Source: Oscillospiraceae bacterium
GTDB lineage: Bacteria; Bacillota_A; Clostridia; Oscillospirales; Oscillospiraceae
Length of the DNA stretch: 28,367 nt
Direction: 5' to 3'
NCBI GenBank assembly: GCA_017939025.1
Contig: JAGBAI010000133.1
Span: 1-28,367 of the forward strand
Shown here: positions 1 to 7,442 of the stretch, piece after piece
Position numbering within the stretch: the stretch's first letter is position 1
How the letters are laid out: every line of letters starts with the position of its first letter
Notes under the pieces: model-generated
Seen by the model: only the letters and a program-made list of their open reading frames with translations
The model's database searches: none
What the model was told of the DNA's origin: nothing
Program-made: the position numbers and the translations under genes

Positions 1-168
1 TTGCTCATATCGGGGAACGTCTACTTTCTCGTCCATTTTGCTTAGAATCTCATAACAGGCATCGCAGCCAGTCAGATGTTCTGTAATGATCATTTCGCTG
101 TTCTCACTGCATAGACCACGCTGATACAGTGGAAGCAGATCTAGAATGAGGTCACAAGGTACATTCAT
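1..168 (-). CDS. zinc-finger (zf-HC2-like) anti-sigma-type protein, 5' part only
   Basis: The first 56 codons are present; the gene runs off the left edge of the window. The ATG at 168 follows a clear GGAGG. The peptide has Cys5 and a His31-x3-Cys35-x2-Cys38 arrangement, which is the ZAS/zf-HC2 zinc-binding pattern typical of the cytoplasmic N-terminus of membrane anti-sigma factors. It starts 14 nt after the stop of the ABC permease and is therefore the last visible member of the sigma-ABC operon. By family knowledge it could hold the ECF sigma factor of this operon inactive; this is inference from operon membership. The membrane segment expected in such proteins would lie outside the window and is not seen. 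Confidence 0.75.
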   Translation of the reverse strand, partial: MNVPCDLILDLLPLYQRGLCSENSEMIITEHLTGCDACYEILSKMDEKVDVPRYEQ

Positions 169-182
169 AGTTTTTCCTCCAA

Positions 183-1427
183 TCATGCAATTTGTTTCTT
201 CCGAAACTCCTGGTAGATCACCGGAACCAGCGCCAGAGTCAAAACCGCATAGAACGGCAGGCATACATCCAGAACACGGAATACTTTTCCGAAAATGGTA
301 ATCAAATCGAAAGTGCCCAGATGCTGATAGAATTCCAGCAAACTGACGGGCATCATAGCAATCACAATATCCAGCCAATCGGCCATTCCCTGCAGGAAGG
401 AGGGGATGAACATGATGACAAAGGGAGTGGTTACTGCGATCACAGAGGACTTGGTTTTTGCGGAAATAAACATGGTCAGCGCAGTCAGGAAGAGGTTTCC
501 GATGTAGCCGCAGATCAGGGTCAGCACCCAAGCCTGCCAAAAGGTGATGTTATACAGTGATTTCCAGACCCGCAGCTGAACCACGCAATTGCCACCTTCG
601 AAGCCAAGGTAGCCCAATGTGACGAAGCTGTAGATCAGCATGGCTGCCCAATACAGGACTGTAACCAGCAAAAGTCCTGCCTTGATCTTTGCGAAGGTGG
701 CTTTGTTTCTTCCGAGCAGCGTGGAGAAATAAACCGTATCCGCTTTCCATTTGAACTCGTTGGAGAAAATACCGGCCACCATATATCCGACGATCAGAAT
801 TCCCAGCATAGGAAGAAGCGCAGCATTTTCCAGAAGCTGATACCAGCCATCGTGGTAATCCACATAGAAGGGTGTTTCCAATTTCTCATACTGGCCGATC
901 AGATATTGCTTTTCTGCTTCGGTGTAAAGGTCATAGGCAACATCTGTTTTATCATATAGCCAGTCTTTCAATTGTCTGGTTCGGTTGCCGTAAAAAGTCT
1001 CTTCCTTGATCACAGAGATTCCGTCTGCCCGGTAGTAGTCATAGGTTCTAAAACCCACAGAATAGGAGCGGTTGATCATTTCCCGGATGGGACTGAAACC
1101 TTGCTTCCAACCATATGCAATATTGCTTTTCTGCACATTGCTGGACTGTCCTTCGGGGGTTGCATTGATTCTGGAATTTTCCTGGATCACCTTTGTCAGC
1201 ATCTCCTGATCCAGATAACCTTCCCACTCATTCCGTGTTTCCCGGAGTTTCTGAACAGCTTGGAATCCCCGCTCGCTTTCGCCCTGTTCGTTGACCCACT
1301 TTACATCCACATTCATGAATCCGTTTGCCGACAGGAAACAGGAAAGGATGACCGTAGCAATGTACAGACCCAAGGCGATCTTGCCACCTACGGAACCGAA
1401 GATTTTCTTTAACTCATACCGAATCAT
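183..1427 (-). CDS. ABC-2 type transporter permease
   Basis: Integral membrane protein of about 414 residues. One hydrophobic helix at the N-terminus (around residues 13-35) is followed by a long polar, presumably external, segment of about 160 residues and then a block of five or six hydrophobic helices to the C-terminus. This is the layout of ABC-2 type (exporter) permeases. I chose the ATG at 1427 rather than an upstream TTG at 1451 because an AGGTG-like ribosome site lies just before it; the ATG overlaps the ATPase stop by 14 bp, implying translational coupling. It is likely to pair with the ATPase at 1414-2301. The substrate cannot be told from the sequence; export of a peptide, antibiotic or lipid is typical for such sigma-linked systems (inference). 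Confidence 0.85.
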   Translation of the reverse strand: MIRYELKKIFGSVGGKIALGLYIATVILSCFLSANGFMNVDVKWVNEQGESERGFQAVQKLRETRNEWEGYLDQEMLTKVIQENSRINATPEGQSSNVQKSNIAYGWKQGFSPIREMINRSYSVGFRTYDYYRADGISVIKEETFYGNRTRQLKDWLYDKTDVAYDLYTEAEKQYLIGQYEKLETPFYVDYHDGWYQLLENAALLPMLGILIVGYMVAGIFSNEFKWKADTVYFSTLLGRNKATFAKIKAGLLLVTVLYWAAMLIYSFVTLGYLGFEGGNCVVQLRVWKSLYNITFWQAWVLTLICGYIGNLFLTALTMFISAKTKSSVIAVTTPFVIMFIPSFLQGMADWLDIVIAMMPVSLLEFYQHLGTFDLITIFGKVFRVLDVCLPFYAVLTLALVPVIYQEFRKKQIA

Positions 1428-2301
1428 CGTCTTCACCTGCTCTTTCTCCAAAGTAATAGAGGAACACGTCTTCTAGCGTTGCGTCTACCTGGATAGCATT
1501 TTCCGTGGGCTGCTTCCGGGAAATGATCCGTAGTTCTGCGCCGCCGGGAACAGTTTTAACATTGGATACCTTGAATCTCTTCAGGCAGACATCGATACTG
1601 CTTTTGGAAACACGGGAGATCCAGACAGACTCCGGCATGGAATCGATGATATCTTCAGAAGTGCCGGAGATGACAAGCTGACCGTCCTTCATCAGCAGAA
1701 TCTCATTGGCGATGTATTCAATATCAGAGACAATGTGGGTGGACAGCAGAACGATCCGGTCTTCGGAAAGCTCGCTGATCAAATTGCGGAACCGGATGCG
1801 CTCACTGGGGTCAAGTCCGGCGGTAGGCTCGTCCAGAATCAAAATCTTGGGATCGTTCAGCATAGCCTGGGCAATACCAGCCCGGCGCTTCATACCGCCG
1901 GAAAGGGTTTTCATTTTCTTGTTCCGGGCTTTCGCCAGGCCTACCTGTTTCAGCAGTTCCTTCACCCGCTGCTTTGCAACAGCAGGACGGATACCTTTGA
2001 GGGCGGCGATGTACATGAGATAGTCACAGACGGAAAAATCGGGATAGTAACCGAAGTCCTGAGGCAGATAGCCAAGGAGCATCCGGTACTGACCATCCAT
2101 GGCAAACACATCTTCTCCATCCCAGGTGATATGCCCGGATGTGGGTTTCATCAAAGTGGTCAGCATCCGCATAAGGGTGGTTTTGCCCGCACCGTTGACA
2201 CCCAGTAGGCCATACACACCGCAGTTCAGGGAATAGCTGAAATTATTGACGGCTTTGAATCCGTCGAAGTCTTTTGTCAGATTGGATATTCTCAAATCCA
2301 T
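1414..2301 (-). CDS. ABC transporter ATP-binding protein
   Basis: Nucleotide-binding subunit of about 295 residues. Walker A is GVNGAGKTT (about residues 34-42), the signature is LSGGMKRR (about 133-140) and Walker B is ILILDEPTAGLD (about 153-164). The C-terminal 80 residues are the variable tail usual in ABC-2 (CcmA/drug-export type) ATPases. The ATG at 2301 follows GGAGGTG; the reading frame stays open upstream to 2472, but that stretch is the membrane-protein gene read in another frame. It overlaps the upstream gene by 10 bp and the downstream permease by 14 bp, so the cluster is a compact co-translated unit. Confidence is high for the class and low for the substrate. Confidence 0.93.
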   Translation of the reverse strand: MDLRISNLTKDFDGFKAVNNFSYSLNCGVYGLLGVNGAGKTTLMRMLTTLMKPTSGHITWDGEDVFAMDGQYRMLLGYLPQDFGYYPDFSVCDYLMYIAALKGIRPAVAKQRVKELLKQVGLAKARNKKMKTLSGGMKRRAGIAQAMLNDPKILILDEPTAGLDPSERIRFRNLISELSEDRIVLLSTHIVSDIEYIANEILLMKDGQLVISGTSEDIIDSMPESVWISRVSKSSIDVCLKRFKVSNVKTVPGGAELRIISRKQPTENAIQVDATLEDVFLYYFGERAGEDDDSV

Positions 2302-3026
2302 AAAGGTTTCACCTCCAAAGTTTGCTGCCATTTTTCTTTGCCCTGGCAGAGGGTGCAGCACATTCCCAAAACGGATGCAGCCAGCGCAGCGATCCACATG
2401 GGAACAGAAATCACAGAATAAACGGCGTTGCTCAGAATCAGCATGGCCCAAATACCGGTCCACAGGATGCACAGCAGCATAGCCAGTGCTTCAGACCGGA
2501 TGCGCTTGGTATACAGCGTCCGGAAGCAGATGCAGCAGGTCACATTGAACGGGAGAACAAACTGGATCAGCATTTCCCATACTGTGATTTTGGCGAACAC
2601 GGAAGCGACAGCAAAGAAGGCCGACAGCAACAGAAAATCTACTCCTGCAAACAGAGTAAGCCGGGCAGCGTAGATGGAACGAATGGTGTAATAGGTTGTG
2701 CATTCCACTTCCATAGCATCGAAATTCCGGTTCTTCCAAAGTTCCGGGAGAATCAGAATCACGAACAGCGGTCCCGCCAGACCCAGGGCACGACGGATCA
2801 GATAATCTGTCTCCATGTGGCACAGGAATAGGCATACAAATGCGAGCAGAAGTCCCTGCAGGAACCACCAGCGCTTTTTGATAAACTTGCTCTGATGATA
2901 GAGAAATTCTGCATGAGACACCATTTGTTCGGATTCCCCGGCTAGAAAAGCAGCTTTGGAAAGAGCAATTGTATCCTGAATTTTTGCTTCATCACAAGGA
3001 ATGTCGAATGGAAACTGTTTTTTCAT
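2292..3026 (-). CDS. six-helix membrane protein of the sigma-ABC operon, function unknown
   Basis: Predicted 244-residue protein. The first 50 residues are polar, and about six hydrophobic stretches follow (roughly 52-69, 80-96, 123-145, 151-168, 180-198, 206-225), ending in a short basic tail. I do not recognise a named family. Its place between an ECF sigma factor and an ABC exporter is common in Clostridia, where such proteins may be sensors, anti-sigma partners or accessory membrane subunits (inference). The ATG at 3026 overlaps the sigma factor stop in an ATGA, and AGGAGG-type sequence precedes it. No catalytic motif is visible. Confidence 0.8.
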   Translation of the reverse strand: MKKQFPFDIPCDEAKIQDTIALSKAAFLAGESEQMVSHAEFLYHQSKFIKKRWWFLQGLLLAFVCLFLCHMETDYLIRRALGLAGPLFVILILPELWKNRNFDAMEVECTTYYTIRSIYAARLTLFAGVDFLLLSAFFAVASVFAKITVWEMLIQFVLPFNVTCCICFRTLYTKRIRSEALAMLLCILWTGIWAMLILSNAVYSVISVPMWIAALAASVLGMCCTLCQGKEKWQQTLEVKPLWI

Positions 3027-3541
3027 TTCAAATCCTCCTTTCCCAAGTAGCCAGCCAATAGCTCTTTGGCCCGTTTGATCCGGTACTTTACCAGCGGCAA
3101 ACCGATGCCAAGGATACGGGCGATCTCTTTTTGCTTCAATTCCTGGAAGAAGTACAGAATGGTCACTTCCCGCAGTTCTGGGGAAAGTTGTTCCAATGCC
3201 CAGTGAACATTCAGGCGCAGATCCAGAAATTCCATCTGATATACCGGCTGTTCTGGAAGTTCTTCCATAGGGATATCGCCCGGCTTTTTGTGGTAATCCC
3301 GGCACAGGTTGCCCGCAATCACATAGAGGTAATTGACAACCTTGCCGTAATGCTGATACTGATGGAGAGTGCGGAAAAACCGGACGAAAGTTTCCTGTGT
3401 CAGATCCTCAGCATAGCCTAAATCCTGGATATGTAGATGGCAGTACCGCAGCACTCTGGGATAATATTTCCGCACAAAATCCTCAATGGCCTGATCATCA
3501 CCATTTCGCATCCGATGCAGAAGTAAAAAATCTGCGTCCAT
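3023..3541 (-). CDS. RNA polymerase sigma-70 family factor (ECF type)
   Basis: Small sigma factor of 172 residues, the usual ECF size. Region 2 is at the N-terminus and includes the DLTQETFVRFF stretch. A short linker leads to region 4, with the helix-turn-helix KQKEIARILGIGLPLVKYRI and the following basic helix near the C-terminus. The ATG at 3541 has GGAGG 5 nt upstream; an in-frame ATG at 3616 has no such site. It is the first gene of a leftward operon and is joined to the next by an ATGA overlap. It probably directs transcription of the ABC genes downstream and perhaps itself, with the zinc-finger gene at 1-168 as possible antagonist (inference). Confidence 0.92.
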   Translation of the reverse strand: MDADFLLLHRMRNGDDQAIEDFVRKYYPRVLRYCHLHIQDLGYAEDLTQETFVRFFRTLHQYQHYGKVVNYLYVIAGNLCRDYHKKPGDIPMEELPEQPVYQMEFLDLRLNVHWALEQLSPELREVTILYFFQELKQKEIARILGIGLPLVKYRIKRAKELLAGYLGKEDLK

Positions 3542-3587
3542 GTTTTTCCTCCTCTCATGTGAAATAAAAGCGCTTCTATATGATATA

Positions 3588-3616
3588 ACGATATCGCGCT
3601 CTAAAAAGATAGTCAA
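3588..3616 (-). promoter_or_regulatory. possible promoter of the ECF sigma-ABC operon
   Basis: On the minus strand TTGACT (3611-3616) is followed after 17 bp by TATCGT (3588-3593), then an AT-rich stretch and the ribosome site of the sigma gene. The -10 is weak, and the sigma factor could instead recognise a motif of its own here. A CGATATCG palindrome at 3589-3596 overlaps the -10. Confidence 0.4.
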
Positions 3617-3637
3617 ATGAACGATTTGTTGCGAAAA

Positions 3638-3667
3638 AAATCTCCCGCCAATGGTGGCGGGAGATTT
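3638..3667 (-). terminator. intrinsic terminator-like hairpin upstream of the sigma operon
   Basis: A perfect 13-bp stem (3638-3650 with 3655-3667) closes a 4-nt loop. Read on the minus strand the stem is followed by a run of seven T, so it should stop leftward transcription coming from the remnant region before it enters the sigma operon. The stem core AAATCTCCCGC also occurs in the hairpin at 6681-6728. Confidence 0.75.
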
Positions 3668-3727
3668 GCTGAAAAGGGGATATTGGGATTACCTATGTAA
3701 AAGGGAAAACTAATTGTAGCAAGCACA

Positions 3728-3772
3728 GCAAGTGGGTACCCACATGCGAAATTTACTGCTGGGAAATTCCCA
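3728..3772. other. oriT-like palindromes upstream of mobC
   Basis: Two palindromes lie 27-68 bp before mobC: the perfect 12-mer GTGGGTACCCAC at 3732-3743, extended by GCA/TGC flanks, and TGGGAAATTCCCA at 3760-3772. Mobilisation genes of this type normally sit beside the transfer origin, and paired palindromes are what an accessory relaxosome protein would bind. The assignment as oriT is inference from position and symmetry; no nick site can be identified by eye. Confidence 0.45.
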
Positions 3773-3799
3773 AACCCTTAGATAAAAACGGAGGTAATC

Positions 3800-4129
3800 A
3801 TGGCAAACAGAAAACGAAATATCCAAATGAAATTCTGGGTCACGGAGGAAGAAAAGGATCTCATTGACCAGAAGATGAAACTGCTGCCTACACAGAGGTA
3901 CGGAAAGTATTTACGCAAAATGGCCATTGACGGGTACATCATCTATACGGATACCACGGACATAAAGGAAATGAACCAAATCCTGGGCGCAATCAGCCGG
4001 AATATCAATCAAATCGCAAAGCGGATCAATTACAGCGGAAATATCTATCAGGAGGATATGAAGGAAATACAAAGAAGGATGGATGAGATTTGGAAGTTGC
4101 AGAGGGAGTTACTGCTGTCGCAACGTTAG
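3800..4129 (+). CDS. mobC: MobC-like mobilisation (relaxosome accessory) protein
   Basis: 109-residue protein starting at an ATG preceded by GGAGG. A basic N-terminus (MANRKRNIQMKFWVTEEEK) leads into a ribbon-helix-helix-like segment and then the segment LGAISRNINQIAKRIN with a following helix, which matches the bacterial MobC/relaxosome family pattern. Such proteins bind oriT and help the relaxase nick DNA. In intact elements the relaxase gene follows at once; here there are only 11 bp and then the 3' end of a gene on the other strand. The gene is therefore probably the surviving part of an excised or decayed conjugative or mobilisable element. The coding sequence itself appears intact. Confidence 0.72.
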   Translation: MANRKRNIQMKFWVTEEEKDLIDQKMKLLPTQRYGKYLRKMAIDGYIIYTDTTDIKEMNQILGAISRNINQIAKRINYSGNIYQEDMKEIQRRMDEIWKLQRELLLSQR

Positions 4130-4140
4130 CTTCTTATAGC

Positions 4141-4806
4141 TTAATATTTCTGGTGTATATTGGCATCAACAATTTGATTTACATTATCCCCTTCAAATGC
4201 TTTGAAGGGAAAACCTTCTACGTCAATTATTTCTGAGTGCAAAGATACTTCAACACCTCGGCGATTGTTTTCGTTAATAATATGATATTCAAATAGTGAT
4301 TCTGTACGTCCTTTGGCTTGCTTTATATTAGATAGTAATTCTTTCTCGGTGGTGACATTATGTAACACACCTATGACTAAAGCTAACTCTGTTAGTAATT
4401 CTTTTTTTACAGCGAAGCTTTCGTCAACAGCTTTATCCAAAGCAGCGTGCTTTAGAGCGCGAATTAAATCTGAATATTGGATAAGGATTTGTTCATTGGG
4501 GATGTCTTCTAGACCACTGATTTCTAAAGCTGCTGCGGATGGTTTTCCGCTATATGTGGTATTAGGAGCAAAAGAGTAATAGCTTTCGATGGCACCTTTA
4601 CGCAGAATGAAACACCCTAATTCTGATAAGAGATCAAAAAGTACCGTCATTCTGGTTTTAAGGTTTTTCCATTCTTTTGAATTGGGCCAATGCACCAGTT
4701 CGTCTTCGTTTGATGAAAAAAGTAGTGCAATTATGGACCGACGAATAATTTTGTCATCTTCTACATCGGGATCACGATTGATCCAATATGGATGAGTTTC
4801 ATATGA
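4141..4806 (-). pseudogene. 3' remnant of an OLD-family (AAA/TOPRIM) ATPase-nuclease gene
   Basis: The open frame runs on the minus strand to a TAA at 4141. From about position 4806 down it reads as sensible protein, beginning near YWINRDPDVEDDK and including ELGCFILRKGAIESYY, which resembles the C-terminal region of OLD-type ATP-dependent nucleases. Upstream of 4806 the same frame is only an off-frame reading of the fic gene, so there is no native start and no ATPase domain. About 220 C-terminal residues remain. Base composition is visibly AT-richer than the fic sequence on the other side of the junction. Family assignment is from memory of motif style and is moderate; truncation is clear. 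It may not be translated at all. Confidence 0.55.
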
Positions 4807-5524
4807 ACTCGATGAAAATGGTGGATTCACCGGCATTGTTGGATGCATTGATGGCGTTATAATATTCCTGCTGATTGGCATGGATCATGGATTCTACCGG
4901 GAGCCAAGCAAAAGCAGGATTCCATTTGGACAGCAGCAGGGTATGCCATAGACGGCCTACACGGCCGTTGCCGTCGGCGAAGGGGTGGATCAGTTCCAGT
5001 TCGTAATGGAACACGCAACTGCGGATCAGCATGTGCACGTCGGTGGTTTTGGTCCATTCCAGTAAATCCGCAACCAGACCAGGAACATAGTCCGGCAGCG
5101 TTCCGAAGTGTAAGATATTGCCTTGCGGATCCACAACGCCTACTGGACGGGAACGGAAGCAGCCGGATTCTTCAACCAAGCCTCGGGTCATGATGCCATG
5201 GGCGGTGAGCAGATCATCCACAGAGTATGGGTCAAGCTCGTCCAGTCGTTCGTAAATCTCATAAGCATTTTTGACTTCTGCAATATCCTTTGGAGGTGCC
5301 AGGACATGCTTACCGTTCAGAACAGCGGTCACTTGTTCCAAGCTCAGGGTGTTCTGTTCGATAGCAAGGGAGCCATGGATGGTGCGGATTCGGTTGGTAC
5401 GGCGAAGGGTAGGGTTGGCAGAAAGCTGATTGATGGATGTGAGTTTACCAACCAGCTCTGCGATTTCTATGACAGAATCCAAAATGGTATTGGTGATTTG
5501 AAAGGGAGGGTTTTTGATTTTCAT
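4799..5524 (-). pseudogene. Fic-domain protein gene, 3'-truncated
   Basis: The ATG at 5524 follows GGAGG and gives 241 residues. The N-terminal part holds SLAIEQN (about 52-58), resembling the inhibitory helix of class II Fic proteins but with Gln where Gly or Asn is usual. The catalytic HPFADGNGRVGR is complete (from His180), so the AMP-transferase core could still fold. The reading frame stops right after STIFIEF. Relatives normally continue here with the rest of the Fic fold and often a winged-helix tail of 80 or more residues. The stop arises at the junction with the OLD-like remnant, so the gene is best called broken, though a truncated active enzyme cannot be excluded. Confidence 0.8.
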
Positions 5525-5553
5525 AACATTCCTCCAGAAACGTTGATATTTTT

Positions 5554-5581
5554 ATTATACCGCCTTTTGTGAAAAAAGCAA
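5554..5581 (-). promoter_or_regulatory. sigma-70 type promoter of the fic gene
   Basis: On the minus strand TTGCTT (5576-5581), a 16-bp spacer and a perfect TATAAT (5554-5559) lie just upstream of the fic ribosome-binding site. The promoter appears intact even though the gene is truncated. Confidence 0.6.
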
Positions 5582-5652
5582 TACATCGCTCATTTCATCA
5601 CTCATTTTCTGGATAAATTATGATTGATGGAGTGAAAAATGAGGACATGTGC

Positions 5653-6035
5653 AAAGGTTGATTTTTAAGTTTTTTTGCTTTTGTATGCCCCGGAAATTGA
5701 TTGGATGAGAAATGATATAGGGCACCTTATTTTCCTCGCTTACAGAGGCAAGAAACGCCGTTTTCCTACCCTAAACGCTACACTAAAATAGGGGTCGAAC
5801 CCCGTAATTGAGGGTTTTCTGAAAATAGTGAATTTTTTAGGGGGGTAAAAGTGGTTCTATGAGTATTCCATCCTTTCTACTTCCTATCCTATCCATCTAA
5901 GGTCGGAAGATAGGAAGGGATAGGATGGATTTGGTATTTAATTATTTATATATTTATTATATCTTTATTTTATTGGGGCGGGTTTTCCAGACACGGGAAA
6001 TCCATATCCGGAAGACCCGGATATGGCAAAATATG
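5653..6035 (+). repeat. tandem diverged repeat, copy 1 (~385 bp, palindrome-rich)
   Basis: This copy runs from AAAGGTTG through a GGGGTCGAACCCC palindrome, a long imperfect hairpin built of CCTATCC/GGATAGG words (arms about 5867-5888 and 5909-5929), an AT-only tract near 5935-5972, and a tail of GGAAATCC and GGATATGGCAAAA words. The same elements recur in the same order at 6058-6445. No convincing gene covers it; an 84-codon open frame crossing the repeat has no matching protein in the other copy. The layout (palindromes, AT tract, repetition) recalls a plasmid or ICE replication or control region, which is inference. Confidence 0.75.
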
Positions 6036-6057
6036 GGCTTCGGATTGGGTGTTTTCA

Positions 6058-6445
6058 AAAGGTTGGATTTTAAGGATTTTTGCCCTTGTATGCCACGAAA
6101 ATTTTTTGGACGAGAAAAGATACAGGGCATCTTATTTTCTTCGCTAACAGGGCAAGGAGATGCCGTTTTCCCACCCTAAATGCAACACTAAAATAGGGGG
6201 TCGTACCCCGAAATGAAGGATTTCCCCAAAACAGAAAATTTAGCTGGCAAAAATGCCGTTCTGAGAATGACCATCCGTTCCAATCCTATCTGATCTTCCT
6301 ACCCCTTTAGATAGCAGTAGGATAGGAAGGGATAGGATAGATTTAGTATTTAATAATTTATATATTTAATATATCTTTATTTAATTGCGTTGGATTTCCC
6401 GATATCGGAAAATCCAACATCGGGAAATCCAATATCGGCAAAAAC
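6058..6445 (+). repeat. tandem diverged repeat, copy 2 (~385 bp, palindrome-rich)
   Basis: Second copy, offset 405-412 bp from the first. It starts with AAAGGTTGGATTTTAAGG, has GGGGGTCGTACCCCG at the place of the first palindrome, a rearranged but still self-complementary CCTATC/GATAGG hairpin (about 6282-6340), the AT tract (about 6347-6382) and the GGAAATCC/ATATCGGCAAAA tail. Differences from copy 1 are scattered, showing an old duplication, while the capacity to form hairpins is kept. The 6446-6680 stretch after it holds no gene or signal that I can support. Confidence 0.75.
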
Positions 6446-6680
6446 ATGGAAATACTTTGCGTGTTCTCCGGCGAAATTTTGCCGATAGAAAGACAATGAT
6501 TGAAGCTCAATTATGTGAAAATGAAACTATGTAATGCTAATTTTGTGTGATAATAATAGAAAAACGTAGATTTCGAAAGATATGTACCAAAATTCTAATT
6601 TCTATGCTAAGTTTCAGATATACGGTTTATCGGCAAAAACTTGGGCGTGGATACCTATTTTGAAGTGCACATTGATTATA

Positions 6681-6728
6681 CGCAAAAATCTCCCGCTTTC
6701 GCTGTTTGAAAGTGGGAGATTTTTTGCG
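6681..6728. terminator. strong bidirectional terminator hairpin
   Basis: A stem of about 20 bp with one G-T pair and one bulged T (6681-6700 with 6708-6728) closes the 7-nt loop GCTGTTT. A-rich on the left and T-rich on the right, it can terminate on both strands. On the minus strand it lies 117 bp beyond the 6845-7321 gene. Its core AAATCTCCCGC is shared with the hairpin at 3638-3667. Confidence 0.8.
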
Positions 6729-6844
6729 ATATGTAGGGAATGGATATGGGATGGGATTTTACCTTGCGAATTGTGGGCAACAACCCAAGTCATTGACCCA
6801 AACAAGCGATTTTTCTTAGTGGCGCAACGCTTTTTTGAGCCTCT

Positions 6845-7321
6845 CTAATTGTGGGCGGTGACCTCCACTACGGCGGTAGGGCGGTTTGCCTGCAGCAGGG
6901 GCGGGCCATCGAAGGCGTTCAGGCGGGTGTCGCTACGGTAGATGTGGGCACGACTGTCTTCGCCGCAGAGGACAGCGCGTTTGGTAAAGCTGGCCAGACC
7001 GTAGAGTATGACGGGACGGTTGCTGCCAACCACGGCATCGGCCAGGATACGGTAGTAGAAGGTCAGGTCAATACAATAATGGCTGCGATTGAATGCCACT
7101 GGTTCTACATCAATGTATGTTGTGATCAGTTCTGCACTGCGTACCCGGGTGCTGGCGGAGGCATCCAGGGTCGCTTGGGAGCTGGTGGTTAAGTAGACCC
7201 GCAGATCCTCAATACAGTCTTTGTCGCGACAGGCGTCGGTGATCTTTCGTGTATGGATGGACATGGCGCGGTTCAGGTCATTGACATCACAGCGCAGGGT
7301 GTCCGAAGCTCGCTCTGACAT
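6845..7321 (-). CDS. conserved hypothetical protein, possibly 3'-truncated
   Basis: 158 residues starting at an ATG with AGGAGG upstream. The N-terminal half contains the distinctive string ITDACRDKDCIEDLRVYLT, then segments around TTYIDVEPVAF and a HYCIDLTFYYRI stretch that reads like a beta-rich domain. I recall similar proteins in Oscillospiraceae that are longer and continue past a PTAVVEV-like motif; here the frame ends only four residues after it (TAHN). This suggests that the 3' end was lost at the border with the mobile-element scar, but that is memory-based. There is no signal peptide or membrane helix, and function is unknown. Confidence 0.65.
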   Translation of the reverse strand: MSERASDTLRCDVNDLNRAMSIHTRKITDACRDKDCIEDLRVYLTTSSQATLDASASTRVRSAELITTYIDVEPVAFNRSHYCIDLTFYYRILADAVVGSNRPVILYGLASFTKRAVLCGEDSRAHIYRSDTRLNAFDGPPLLQANRPTAVVEVTAHN

Positions 7322-7396
7322 GAAAAAACCTCCTGTATGAAGTTAAGCTGACGCTTATAGGACAGTTTATGCAGGATCAAGCGAACTGTGCACAGC

Positions 7397-7428
7397 AGAA
7401 AGGGGAGTACCAAAGCACTCCCCTTTCT
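7397..7428. terminator. hairpin downstream of galM
   Basis: A perfect 12-bp stem (7397-7408 with 7417-7428) with an 8-nt loop lies just past the galM stop. It lacks a good T-run on the minus strand, so termination may be inefficient; 3'-end protection is the alternative. Confidence 0.5.
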
Positions 7429-7442
7429 ATAATAAAACTGAA

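Noticed and set aside
5925..6179. 84-codon plus-strand open frame in the palindromic repeat region
   Set aside because: It begins in the AT tract of copy 1 and runs into copy 2; the duplicate has no matching frame, and there is no ribosome site.
5653..6445. Possible CRISPR array
   Set aside because: There are only two long diverged tandem copies, with no short identical repeats and no regular spacers.
6582..6848. Open frames on both strands over the terminator at 6681-6728
   Set aside because: They are read through a perfect hairpin and partly mirror one another; no ribosome site.
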